Of a DNA stretch of 64,000 bases, positions 11,379 through 21,054 are shown piece by piece (position 1 is the first letter of the stretch; each line of letters begins with the position of its first letter). The translations under genes and the position numbers were made by a program. The stretch is from Muscardinus avellanarius (Eukaryota > Chordata > Mammalia > Rodentia > Gliridae), in the NCBI GenBank assembly GCA_963383645.1, contig OY726563.1, positions 32,593,575 through 32,657,574 of the forward strand, given 5' to 3'. The notes under the pieces were generated by a model. The model was not told the origin of the DNA. It saw only the letters and a program-made list of their open reading frames with translations, and did no database searches.

Positions 11379-12212
11379 AAGCGGGGCTTAAGAGCCCCAC
11401 TAACAACCAATCTCTATTACCACAAAATCAGCGCCTTTCATAGCCAGAAAACACCATCACCAGAGAAACAAAAAAATCACCAGCCCCAGAGAGGAGGGGG
11501 TCTCATAACAGAGCTCAGAGCCACAGAGGAGATACGCCGGCCTCACGGCCAAGGACACGGCAGCAGCGCCTTACTGCCGATGGCAGCGGCGAGCTCACCG
11601 GACGGCTACGGCTACAGACCAATGCACTCAACAGCCCACCAGGCTCCAGAGAGGAGCGGCGGACAGCGAGCCGAGGTGAGCCGCTGCGGAAGAGCCCAGG
11701 GGGATTCGGCAGATTTTTCGGCGCAAGGAGCATCTAAAGCTCCCAGTGGCTGGGCTCAGCACACGCTGCAGGGACTCAGAGCAGAGCTCAAAACCAGAGA
11801 AGAAATACGCCAGCCTCATGGCCGAGGGCGTGGCAGCGGCACCATATTGCTACCAGCGGCAGCGGCAGCAGCGGCGAATTCAACAAGTCCACTACAGCCC
11901 CATCTGCGTATTCAACAACAGTGAGTCAAATTGTGGGCCCCAGAGGAGAAATCCCAGTACTGACTCCCAGGGACTTGACCCAGTGGGGGAGTGGAGGTGG
12001 CAGAGATATCACACCATAGGAGAACGCCCAACCTGGCACTCCCCATAGTCTAAAGCAGCCTCTATTGACTCCCTGGGTCTGAGAATTTGCGATACAACCC
12101 AGTAAAGGAGTAGTGGTGACTGAGATACCACAGACTCAAGATCCAGAGCACCTTAAATGAAGTAGTAGTGACCCAAGGGAAGAACCCAGAGAAGGCACAA
12201 ACTCCCGAAATC

Positions 12213-13110
12213 ATGGGAAAGAGGAATAACAATGGAGCAATGAATGCCCACAATCCCACAACATCAGAACTCAATAAAACAGAAATTCAGAGATTTCTAG
12301 AAGATCAAATCAGGAAAATAACTGTAGAAATAATAGAGGTGTTTCGAAAAGAATTCAGAAAGAGCCAAAAAGAGATAAATGATGCAATTAATGAAGTAAA
12401 GGCCTCAATTTAAAGTATAAACAACCGATTAGACCACATGGAGAATAGAATCTCGCTCTTAGAAGATGATCAATCCAAAAATGAACGCATAGTTTCTAAT
12501 CTAGAAAAAAATATCCGACAGCAGGAATCTGACATTGAAGAAATATGGGCCCATTTTAAGAGAGCTAACCTAAGAATAATTAGAATAGAGGAGGGAAAAG
12601 AAGGTGAAACCAAATGGGATCAACAATATCTTCAAGGAAGTAACAGCAGAAAATTTTTCAAACATAGAGCAAAAGGTCGATACACAGGTCCAGGAAACTT
12701 ATAGAACTCCCTTTAGACAGGATCAGAGAAGAGGATCCCGCCACATAATTGTCAAAATGACCAATGTGGAAGCCAAGCAGAGAATCTTAAAGGCAACAAA
12801 AACAAAAGGCCAAGTGACATTCAGAGGCAAACCAATTAGAATCACTCCAGATTTTCCAAACCAAGTCATGAGAGCCAGAAGGGCTTGGAGTAACATATTC
12901 CAAACTCTGAAAGAAAACAACTTCCAGCCAAAAATTTCCTACCCAGCAAAACTTTCTATCAAATTAGATGGGGAAATAAGAAGCTTCCATGACAAACAGA
13001 AACTGAAGGAATTTATGTCTTCAAAAGCAGCACTAGAGAAAATACTCAAAGAGATTAACTACAAAGAAGAAATAGGTAACACACACCAGAACCAGAGAAA
13101 CAGATTTTCC
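12213..13110 (+). pseudogene. Decayed L1 ORF1 (RNA-binding chaperone protein)
   Basis: ORF1p is the L1 nucleic-acid chaperone that coats L1 RNA. The ATG at 12213 starts MGKRNNNGAMNAHN. A coiled-coil-like acidic/basic segment follows (12270-12540, ...FLEDQIRKITVEII...), then an RRM-like part, and a well-preserved C-terminal domain at about 12720-13060 with HIIVKMTNVEAKQRIL, GKPIRITPDF, RRAWSNIFQTLKENNFQP and ISYPAKLSIKLDGEI. Two lesions are visible: an in-frame TAA at 12411 and a frame change near 12604-12660, because the C-terminal domain is in a different frame. There is no stop before the antisense segment, so the natural C-terminus is lost or shifted. Not functional. Confidence 0.85.
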
Positions 13111-13124
13111 ATCCAACAGAAAAC

Positions 13125-13860
13125 TAAGATTAGTTATCTGTGGAGATTCATTATTTATGTTAGTCTTATACCTATCTCTAAATGGTATTGTTTGCTTTTA
13201 TTGTTAATTTTTTGGATTTCTAGTTGGAATATTAATATACCTTCAGATATAGTATTTGGAAATATTTTATCCCATTCTATCAGTAACTTTTAACTCTGTT
13301 TACATTGTCTTTGGATATACAATATTTTATTTTTTAGGGAGTTTGTATACCCTTTTGTTGCCTGTGCCATTGAAATCATATCCAAGAAATCACTGCCAAT
13401 TTCAGTGTTGTGAGGTTTTATGACCCAGATTTTCTTCTAAAAGTTTATAGTCTTAAGATTTATATTTAGGTCTTTTATCTATTTTGAGTCAATATTTGTA
13501 TATGGGATTAGGTAAGGGTCCAGTTTTATTCTTTTTCATGTAATTATTATTTTTCAACAATATTTAGTTAAAAGATTATTATTTCCTCCACCAAATGTTC
13601 GTGGAAACCTTGTCAAAAATAACTTGACAATATATGGAAGAATGTATCTCTAGGCTTTTATTTAACTCCAATAGTTTATATATCTGCCTTTAGAACAGTA
13701 CTACACTGTTTCAATTACTGTAGCTTTATATGGTTTGAAATATATATCTTCTAGCTTTGTTCTTTTTCGAGATTGTTTTGGGTATCTAGAGTCCATATTA
13801 CATATTAGGATAGATTTTTTCTTGAAAAATAAATATATAAATATATGATAGTTTCACCTA
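13125..13860 (-). mobile_element. Antisense L1 ORF2 segment inside the half-L1
   Basis: Read on the minus strand this matches the ORF2 C-terminal region, with antisense landmarks 'ttttatctattttgagtcaa' (13475), 'gtccagttttattctttttc' (13518), 'cactgtttcaattactgtag' (13706) and 'agctttgttctttttcgaga' (13754). It covers nearly the same ORF2 interval as 10800-11120 but is more diverged and extends further toward the ORF2 interior, so it is an independent older copy. No clear target duplication or poly(T) end was found at either junction. Confidence 0.7.
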
Positions 13861-14192
13861 AAAAAAAGAAAACAATATTCTCTGGTAAGAAAGAAAGCAA
13901 AAAGAAATATTAAAATGTTATCTTTAAGTTATCAAAAGCTTGGTATCAGACAAATGAAACTGTTATGTGAGATTGTCATTTTTAATTTTGGATAAATTGC
14001 TATAATACTAGATGTCAACCACTAAGCTAAGCATGGGAAGGAGGGATGGAGAGGGAATGGGGTGGGGATAGGGTAGGGGATGACTGGGTGATGTGTGCAT
14101 GTATGTCTACAAAAGTATTTTGTATCCCACTATGATGTATGAATACAATACACCAATAAAAAATTAAAAAAAAAAACAAGTATGAACCACCA

Positions 14193-14202
14193 CACCCAGC
14201 TA
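14193..14202 (-). mobile_element. Remaining B1 end of the SINE split by the L1
   Basis: CACCCAGCT completes the B1 half of the antisense SINE that begins at 11121; with the target-copy bases 14176-14192 it restores the usual '...caccaccacacccagct' terminus. Confidence 0.8.
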
Positions 14203-14555
14203 TGTCTGTTTTTTAAGACACTGACATTTGCAACTACAAGTCTGGCCTTTAGTAAAGAAACAAAGAAACATCAACAGAAAAAAAATCCCCACCTTGTGTC
14301 AGCCCATTATCCAGTAGAACTTCCCAGAACCCATCAGCCTTGGGCTCTGGGAAAATCGAGCTCAACATCTTCACCTATCCAGGGAGAATCTTCGAGTCTA
14401 TGACATAGTTGCACAGTACACACTATCATGACAGGGAAGGGTATCTGCTCCGAGTAATGTATTACCACAAATCTGGGTGACACTATTACAAACCTCACAA
14501 TCACCTGCTCCATCAGAGTGTCTGCAGCTGTGGGGCGCCTCTGACCAGTCCTATT
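14203..14555. other. Unassigned non-coding sequence
   Basis: No recognised gene or repeat between the SINE/L1 complex and the next old transposon. Confidence 0.3.
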
Positions 14556-14559
14556 CAAC

Positions 14560-14735
14560 CTTGACTACATACCTTGAATCATTTGGGAAGCTTTAGAAAA
14601 CATTGTCACCTGGGTCACATCCCCCCCAAATGGTTCTGGTTTAATTAGTCTAGGATGTGATCTGGATGGTGGCAGTTTTTGAAGTCTCCCAGGTGACTGT
14701 AATACACAAGCATGAGTAAGAGCTACTGCTTTAGA
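14560..14735. mobile_element. MER5-like hAT DNA transposon relic
   Basis: Phrases such as 'gaatcatttgggaagctttagaaaac', 'ggttctggtttaattagtctag' and 'gtaagagctactg' follow the MER5 (Charlie-group, non-autonomous hAT) pattern. The element is about full length for MER5A (near 190 bp) but diverged. Non-coding by nature. Confidence 0.55.
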
Positions 14736-15079
14736 CTATCAGAAGAAGGAGGATGCCAGAACTTCAAAACTACAGCAGCAGCAGCACCTGCTAATGTGTG
14801 AAAAATAGAAAGCCCTAAGCCCTACTGTAGACCTCCTGAATAAGAATCTGCATCTTATCAAGATACTGGGTGGATTTGCCTGCTCACTAAGTTTTTTGTT
14901 GTCGGGGTTTTTTTTTTAATGGTACTGCTGATGGAACCCAAGGTCATTCTACCTCCAAGCTACACCCTCAGCCCTATTTTTTATTCTTTTTTTCCTTTTT
15001 CTGAGGTACTAGGGATGGAATCCAGGGGCATTCTACCTCTGAGCTACACCCCCAACCCATTTTTTTTATTTTATTTTTA

Positions 15080-15083
<4 letters not shown>

Positions 15084-15110
<27 letters not shown>

Positions 15111-15133
15111 GTGGTGGTGGTGGTGGTGGTGGT
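15084..15133. repeat. (ATT)n-(GGT)n microsatellite at the inner SINE tail
   Basis: A TTATTATTATT run (about 15080-15110) is followed by a GGTGGTGGT run up to the GGTACTGG of the inner SINE. It lies exactly where the A-rich 3' tail of the inner SINE should be (antisense), so it most likely grew from that tail. Confidence 0.85.
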
Positions 15134-15307
15134 GGTACTGGGTTCCTGGAAACCCTTCTACCTCCGGGCTACACTCCCAGACCTATTTTATATTTTTATT
15201 TGGAAACAGGGTCTCTTAAGCCAGCGAGGCTGGCTTTGAACCCGCGTGATCCTCCTGTCTCCGCCTCCCAAGCACGGGGATTACAAGCGTGCGCCACCAC
15301 GCCCGGC
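15134..15307 (-). mobile_element. Inner nested B1-dID SINE, short variant, CpGs intact
   Basis: Complete ID half (GGTTCCTGGAAACCCTTCTA, CTCCGGGCTACACTCCCAG), linker, and B1 half ending GCGCGCCACCACGCCCGGCT-like. It keeps many CpGs, which points to a fairly recent insertion. It lacks the B1 internal duplication and shares private ID-half bases with the copy at 3161-3354. Confidence 0.9.
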
Positions 15308-15612
15308 TTTATTCTTTATTTTGAAACAGGGTCTCACTGAGTTGCAAAGAGCCTCACTAAGTAGCTGAGGCTGTCTGAGAACCATGATCCTCCTGTCTCA
15401 ACCTCCCAAATGCTGGGATTACAAGCGTGCGCCACCACGCCCGGCTATTTTTTTTATTCTTTATTTTGAAACAGGGTCTTGCTGAGTTGCAAAGGACCTC
15501 AGTAAGTATTAGCTGAGGTTGTCTGCAAACTGAAATCCTTCTGTCTCATCCTCCCAAATGCTGGGATTACAAGTGTGCACCACCACATTCGGCTCCCTGC
15601 CCACTAAGTTTT

Positions 15613-16490
15613 GAGAAGCACACTCTAGAAATTATTAGTTTCCTGATCAACCTCCTCCATTTGCAAAGGCAGAAATTGGAAGCCAATCACATGAAAATGT
15701 TTGGCCAGGTTCCTCTGATGCTTGCTGAAGTCTCTGGTCTTCCATCTTCCAACTTCAACCAGACTTTCTCTCACTCGGCTAGACTCTGAGTCATTCTAGA
15801 AGGGCACTGAGAGTCAAAGACATAGTTTCCATGTTCAAGTTGCAGAAACCACACAGTTTCCTGTGGAATTTCTGGCTTTTTCTGGCTAGGGGAAAAATAT
15901 GTCTCAGTGTGAGCCATTATGTATTCTAGGTATATACAATGAGTTTGTCTTGAGACATATTTATGCCCAAGAATATTATGTATTCTCTTTATATACCATG
16001 CAAGGTTAAATTTTTTGAAAATTTATATTTGCTTTTTATCACCCAGACATATAAGAGATTTATAGCCAAGACCCGATGGATTGGAAACAGATGGCAAAAC
16101 CCGGATTAACACCATAGATCCTGGTGACCGTTGATCAGTCCTTTCCATTAATGATATTTTCACCCTGAGTGGATTTTAAGACAAATATGCAGGTGGGTAT
16201 CATTTTTGCAAGGCAGGCACTTCCTCTTTCTGCTTTAAGTTCATCCAGTATTAAAAAAAAAAAAAGACAGACGAAATAGTCATACACTGAATAATTCATG
16301 TGGAAAAATTTGGGGGAGAGCTAAATAGAGGTGACTCGTGTTGTGTTCATATTTGGCTGGTGTTACACGGTGGAGACTTTCTCTATTACATAATTGCTAT
16401 TCACCCAAAATACAGTGGTTGAAGTGATTTAGGGACCCTTTACGAGGCCTCTCACACACCAACCTTTCACTCAACCAACTCTTAATGGTC
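15613..16490. other. Unassigned, apparently single-copy sequence
   Basis: Low in recognised repeats. The part from about 15900 to 16200 is AT-rich with a few CpGs ('aaacccggattaacacc', 'gaccgttgatcag') and leads into the candidate regulatory block at 16500. No exon recognised. Confidence 0.35.
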
Positions 16491-16499
16491 CTCTTTCAG

Positions 16500-17100
16500 A
16501 AATAAAAGATGCTCAAGGCATGCAAATCTATTTGAAGTCCATTTCGTAAACTGACCCGACCCAGGGGAAGTCTGGTAACAGGCCAATGGAAGCCTCCCTC
16601 TGAACTAGCAACTTGATCTCGCGTGCACGTGCGTGGGTGTTAGTGCACACCCCCAGACGCTCGTGTGATCGATCCCCCACGATTTTCTGCCAGGCCCAAA
16701 GAGGGTCTTTATGTGCAAATCCGTGGCCGAGGGTGGTCCTGCAGAACCGCTCAGCATTCACCCAGGTGCGGGAGCCAGCCAGAGGATGAATCATTATTAT
16801 TTTTTTAATCAAGTAACAGGCCCAGGTGTAGCAGCAGCCCGGCTTTCTAATATCACTGTGGCTTTGATAAATATGTCCCATTCCTTGATAACTTTTCCAA
16901 ATCCTTTAATATCCTGCAGCTCAGTCCCTGATGTCTGGCTGTCGCAAAAATGTGTGAACGGAGACCAAATGTCAATAAAAATCTCCCTGCCTGCCTCAAC
17001 CCAGTACATAATCAGCTCCAAGGTAAATAAATGGTAAGTTAGTTATCTGCAGTGGGAGGGGAAGCCTCAGTGCTTATCTGGCTTTCATTTTGGCCTTCCT
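16500..17100. promoter_or_regulatory. Candidate conserved enhancer-like block
   Basis: This 600-bp stretch holds no recognised repeat, keeps about fourteen CpGs in 16540-16780 where neighbours have few, and mixes AT-rich factor-type motifs with GC-rich parts. Visible motifs are an exact octamer ATGCAAAT (16520-16527), a homeodomain-like TTTTTTAATCAAGTAAC (16802), two TGATAA(A/C) GATA-type sites (16867 and 16886), and CTTTGAT TCF-like text (16863). Open frames across it lack splice context and domain content. It may be a vertebrate-type enhancer; that is inference. Confidence 0.45.
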
Positions 17101-17450
17101 AGGGTGCTGACCAAAATGCCTTCTGATTCCAGTCTCTTCTGGGGGTGGGTGTTGGAATTTTTCCCCTTTTTTCTTTTTTCTTCTTTTTTCCTCCCCTCTG
17201 AGGGACAGCCTGCTCTGCTTTTCTGAAACGGCTGTCCGCTTTCTGCTCCGCTCTCCTCAACTCCATTAAATCACCTTTCATCACATTAAATACAGGTCTT
17301 CGGGGTGGTCAGAGAGCTACGCTCTGAGGGATGATGTTATAATGAGGGCGACGTGTATGAAAAATCATTTTGCAGCTCAATCCCAGGCAGGCCACAAGGA
17401 GGGGGGAGGCGCCGAGTGTGTCTCACTTAAGACTGGAGCCAGGCTCCAGG

Positions 17451-17572
17451 TTTCATTCATTCACTCATTCAGCAGACATCTAGAGAATACTGTTGCATGT
17501 CAGTCTCTAAGAATACACCGGTAAACAAAGAGAACATGAGTATCCTTTCCCTCATGGAGCTTCCAGAAGGTG
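17451..17572 (-). repeat. L2 3'-end remnant, antisense
   Basis: 'ttcattcattcactcattcagcagacat', then 'aatacaccggtaaacaaagag' and 'tccctcatggagcttccag' are the complement of the L2 3' terminus (ATTCAACAAATA...CATGGAGCTTACATTC in antisense). Old and partial. Confidence 0.6.
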
Positions 17573-18240
17573 ACCATTTGAAGGCCACTTAGGGAACACA
17601 CCACACTTCACATCAGACTCAAGCATACAAGAAGAGGCAGCTAATTTGAAGAGTTTCAGGTATCCCTGCCCACAAATGACTCCTGTTCCAGTGCCAAAGT
17701 GTGGTCTTCTTCCAGAAGATACTCTTTCTTTTGAGGTAAATCATCCTTTTTTTCTATGAGCCATCCTTTTTTCTAAGTGCAATTGCCCTTGGAAGGGATT
17801 AGCTGTTATCACTCCTTACCACCTGAGTGTGAATTTATTTATTGGCTCTTTTTCCTGCCTAGATGGGAGGGCCTCCAGGGGTGCCAAAGACACAAAGCTT
17901 CTGAAAAGGTGGTAGCAAGGGAGACTGGGGATAATCTGCCTCAATGTTGCTCCACAAAGGCCCCAAAATCATCTACCCCCTATGTGGCCCTTCTAAATAA
18001 GGCTTCCCATCCATTGTCTAAGGGCTCCTGTCCAGGAACTCCCCACTAGCCAACCCAGAGACATCAAAAGAAACGTTTCTGGGATGGGAACAGGCCATAT
18101 TACTGTTGAGGTTCTCCAAGCTTAGATACTGTCTGGCTCCCTTTCCTTATATGGTGATAGCTCCCCACCATGATTTCACCTTAGGTACAACACTGTCCTC
18201 ACTTGGTGCCTTCCAGCAATCCCTTTATTAAAGGCATGCT
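17573..18240. other. Unassigned non-coding sequence
   Basis: No recognised repeat, exon or RNA gene. Confidence 0.3.
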
Positions 18241-18242
18241 AT

Positions 18243-18640
18243 ATTAGTCAGCGTCTGTATCACCATGGCCAAAATACCCAACAAGAACAATATAGAGAAG
18301 GGAAATTTTATTTGGCTCAGTTTCAGAGGTTCAGAACATAGTTGGCCAACTCCAGGGCAGAAACATCACGGTAGCAGGGCACAGTGGAGGAAAGCTGCTT
18401 GGCTCATGTCTACTAGAAGTAGAGAGAAAAGAAGGGACAAGAGACCATGCCTTCAGTGACCTCCCTCCTTCAGCCACACCCCACCTACCTACAGTTACTA
18501 CCCAGTAAATCGAGTAAATTCTTAATTCATCAATGAATTAATTCGCTGATGAAGTTACAACACTGATTCAACTATTTCACCTTCGAACATTTCTGCATTT
18601 CCAACATATGAGCTTCAATGGGTGACATTCCACAACAAAA
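18243..18640 (-). mobile_element. MaLR-type solo LTR, antisense
   Basis: Starts 'attagtcagcgtctgtatca', continues with 'aagggaaattttatttggct', and toward the right has 'tcattctt/aattcatcaatgaatt' and 'cctt/cgaacatttctgcatttcc'. It closely parallels 56455-56905, with the same order of blocks, including the 'actcag/ttcagaggttcag' and 'ctccttcagc/cacaccccacct' segments. Same LTR family, solo copy. Confidence 0.65.
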
Positions 18641-19000
18641 GCATAACAACACATTCCTTACTGGAGTGGGCCATCTGTTTGCTGCCTAGACCCAGATTCA
18701 TACAGGGGGTAAAAAAAAAAAAGGAAGAGAGATCAGTTCTAGGACTAAAGTCTGAACACAAGTGGAAAAAATGGATGCCTACAGCACCTGATAGAAGAGA
18801 GTGTTTCATATTTAGTGGGCATACCAATAGTCATAAAATGCAGATTCTACCTTCATGTCCTTTCTGACTCAATGGGTCTGACTAGAAGAGGTTTGGGAAA
18901 GTGGGTTCTTAACAAGTATCCAAAAAATGATGCTGAAACAGATGGCCTGAGACATTAGCCCATTCTGTGTTGCTCTAACAAAATGCTCTAACAAGGTTGA

Positions 19001-19217
19001 GCCAGGCGTGGTGGCACACGCTTGTAATCCCAGCATTCGGGAGGCTGAGACTGGAGGATCGCTGTTTGCAGACAGCCTCAGCTGCTTAGTGAGGCCCTCT
19101 GCAACTCAGTAACACCCGGTTTCAAAATAAAAAGAATAAAAAATAGGGCAGGGGGTGAGGTCGAATGTCCCTGGATTCCATCCCCAGACCTGCAAAAAAA
19201 AAAAAAAAAAAAAAAAA
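19001..19217 (+). mobile_element. B1-dID composite SINE, sense, with long poly(A)
   Basis: GCCAGGCGTGGTGGCACACG start, long-form B1 half, linker 'aaataaaaagaataaaaaatag', ID half with a small deletion ('gggggtgaggtcgaatgtcc'), and a pure A tail of about 24 at 19194-19217. Short target duplication CAAGGTTG / CAAGGCTG. The long pure tail suggests a relatively young insertion. Confidence 0.9.
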
Positions 19218-19424
19218 GACCAAGGCTGGGTATTTTATAAAGAAATGAAGTTTCTTGAGCTCACACCTTTGGAGGTTAAAAGTCCAAGATTGAGCAGCCT
19301 CATCTGCTTAGTGCTTATGTGGGCCTCATGGTGGATAATCTCACAATGGAGGAGCGTGTGCGGAATCACACGACAAGACAAGAAGCCAGAGAGACTCAAG
19401 GACCAGGCTTGCTTGTATTTATTC

Positions 19425-19425
19425 A

Positions 19426-19456
<31 letters not shown>

Positions 19457-19656
19457 TAGTGTGCTGGGGTGTGAGCCCAGGGACATTCTACCTCTGAGCT
19501 ATACGCCCAGTCCTATTTCATATTTTATTTGAAAACAGGGTTTCATCAAGTTACAGAGGGCCTCACTAAGTGGCTGAGGCTAGCTGTAAGCCTTCAATTC
19601 TCCTGTCTCAGCCTTCCAAGTACTGGAATTACAGGTTTGAACCACCACACCCAACT
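19425..19656 (-). mobile_element. B1-dID composite SINE, antisense, with (TTAC)n tail
   Basis: The 3' tail, at the left, has become (TTAC)7 (19427-19456). The ID half follows (GCTGGGGTGTGAGCCCAGGG), then the linker and the long-form B1 half ending 'gaaccaccacacccaact'. Confidence 0.9.
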
Positions 19657-19850
19657 CTTGATTATTTTATAATAACCCATTTTTGCAAGAACTAAGCCAT
19701 GTAATGTCACACAAGAACTACATCAATCCCTTCCTTCCAAGAGAAGCATGTCCAATGACCTAATGACCTCCCACTAAACCCTACCTCTTAAAGGTTGCAA
19801 TACCTCTGAACCTTACCAGTATAGGGATCAAACCTTTAAACACATGTATC

Positions 19851-20069
19851 TTCTCAGACAAAGTGAAGAATGCAAAAGATATTGCAACACATAATACAAA
19901 ATTCATGCAAAATAAACTAAAGCACCTTGAAGACTGATAGTCCTGACATACACCTCTCTCAGGGTGTCATGAGTCAGGGTGTAGAAGTCAGCCTTCCTGG
20001 GTTCAAAGTCCATCTCTGCAATGGATACCTGTGTGACCACAGGCAGATTATTAGCCTTTCTGAGCTATT
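19851..20069 (+). repeat. Left arm of a 210-bp inverted duplication (contains MIR core)
   Basis: This arm aligns to the reverse complement of 20600-20809 nearly end to end. Shared blocks include GCAAAAGATATTGCAA, CTCTCTCAGGG, GTCATGAGTCAGG, AGAAGTCAGCCTTCCTGG, TTCAAAGTCCATCT and CTGTGTGACCACAGG. I estimate 85-90% identity by eye. Part of the arm (about 19960-20065) reads like a MIR, but unrelated ancient MIRs would not agree this well or beyond the MIR ends. Confidence 0.85.
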
Positions 20070-20599
20070 AGATACACTAGTTCAAAACTACAGCACCCAT
20101 GTGCCACAATTTAGTACATATTGATTTTTAAAAGTCTAACAAAACAATGTTATTCCCTTGTATTGTGATCATCCTACTTTCTGCTTCATCAAAAATTTCT
20201 AATCATTATCACTAACAATTTAAAACAATATGAATAGCAATAAGCTATGGGAGGATCAAGAAGAGCTGAAGAAGGAACTATTCAATTTTCAAGTAGAATT
20301 TAGACAAAAATGTTAAGAAGCCAGGACTCTCTGGGTTCAAAAATAAAACAGTTCTTTTACCCCTGGTCTTTCCTGGCAAGAGTCTCAAAGTAACAAATGG
20401 CCTCAGAGTAAGATCAAGTCAAGGGCACAGCCATAAGATCCTTTGATGAGATCTCAGAGGACATAATGTAGTGCCTCAGAGACCATCTTTCTGTATGTAA
20501 AATGTTTTCTAAGAATCTTAAGGGTACTGTCCCACAGCCCTGGTTTTCAGCCTGTATTCTGAATACTCCTATCCAGCCCCAATACACGGTGTGATAAAA
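20070..20599. other. Spacer of the inverted duplication
   Basis: AT-rich, non-coding, no recognised repeat. Any hairpin formed by the flanking arms would place this 530-bp stretch in the loop. Confidence 0.4.
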
Positions 20600-20809
20600 A
20601 TGGCTCAGAAAGGTTAAGTAATCTACCTGTGGTCACACAGCTATCCGTGGCAAAGATGGACTTTGAATCCAGGAAGGCTGACTTCTATATCCTGACTCAT
20701 GACTCCCTGAGAGAGATGAATGCCACTAGTATTAGCCTTCAAGGTTCTTTATTTTGCATGCATTTTTTATTATGTATTGCAATATCTTTTGCAATATTCA
20801 CTTTGAGAA
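20600..20809 (-). repeat. Right arm of the inverted duplication
   Basis: Reverse-complement partner of 19851-20069. Differences are mostly scattered substitutions plus two or three small indels (for example a 4-base gap near the outer end). The outer ends of the arms are at 19851 and 20809 and the inner ends at 20069 and 20600. Confidence 0.85.
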
Positions 20810-21054
20810 TGAATTAAAGCAAGGCTGGCATTTTATAATTTGCACAGCTGACTTTGTAGGCTCTCATGGTTCACTTTCCAACATATTTATATGGTCTAGG
20901 ATAGTGGGATGGTGTTGTAGATTAGATAGGAAGGAACAAAACACAGGCCCAGGGTACCCTTTCCTTGCTATCCTTATTCCCAGACATCTCACTGTGTACC
21001 CTCTGCAGTAACTTTGCTCATGTCAGGCCTGCCATCAGAGCTGCCCTTTTACTG

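Larger units (their letters stand above)
11350..14175 (+). mobile_element. 5'-complete, half-L1-like element (5'UTR + ORF1, no sense ORF2)
   Basis: The insertion is bounded by a 17-bp target duplication, ACAAGTGTGCACCACCA (11333-11349) and ACAAGTATGAACCACCA (14176-14192, two mismatches), with a poly(A) end at 14165-14175. In order it holds a 5'UTR (11350-12212) with a YY1-like AAGATGGCG near its start, a damaged ORF1 (12213-about 13110), an antisense piece of L1 ORF2 (about 13125-13860) and a sense L1 3'UTR end (about 13880-14172) whose CATGTATGTC...CAATAAA text matches the other L1 3' ends here. Sense ORF2 (endonuclease and reverse transcriptase) is absent, so it could not have moved alone. 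HAL1-type half-LINEs have this plan; a nested insertion or rearranged L1 is the alternative. Confidence 0.75.
15003..15446 (-). mobile_element. Middle nested B1-dID SINE
   Basis: ID half at 15003-15060 (GGTACTAGGGATGGAATCCA), B1 half at 15308-15446 ending in the CpG-rich GCGCCACCACGCCCGGCT. It sits in the linker of the outer SINE, with a repeated ATTTTTTATTCT-type sequence on each side. Its linker was later opened by the inner SINE. Confidence 0.85.
14896..15595 (-). mobile_element. Three nested B1-dID SINEs (outer element)
   Basis: Outer SINE: its ID half is at 14921-14975 and its B1 half at 15447-15595. The outer target duplication CCTGCTCACTAAGTTTT (14879-14895) / CCTGCCCACTAAGTTTT (15596-15612) is 17 bp with one mismatch. 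Between the halves lies a second SINE, itself split by a third. Every insertion is in the T-rich linker between the halves and all three are antisense. Confidence 0.9.
18952..19850 (-). mobile_element. MaLR LTR, antisense, split by two SINEs
   Basis: Three LTR pieces belong together: 18952-18995 ('ccattctgtgttgctctaac'), 19222-19415 ('ggctgggtattttataaag', 'ggttaaaagtccaagattgag') and 19660-19850 ('ctccc/actaaaccctacctctta', 'aaacacatgtatcttctcag'). A sense SINE (19001-19217) and an antisense SINE (19425-19656) separate them. The LTR is older than both SINEs. No internal retroviral coding region. Confidence 0.65.

Noticed and set aside
11580..12048. 114- and 100-codon frames with Ala/Ser/Gly-rich text
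   Set aside because: They lie in the L1 5'UTR and are not known L1 proteins.
16711..17037. 108-codon frame across the candidate enhancer
   Set aside because: Overlapped by another frame on the other strand; motif content and AT/GC mosaic fit regulatory DNA better than an exon.
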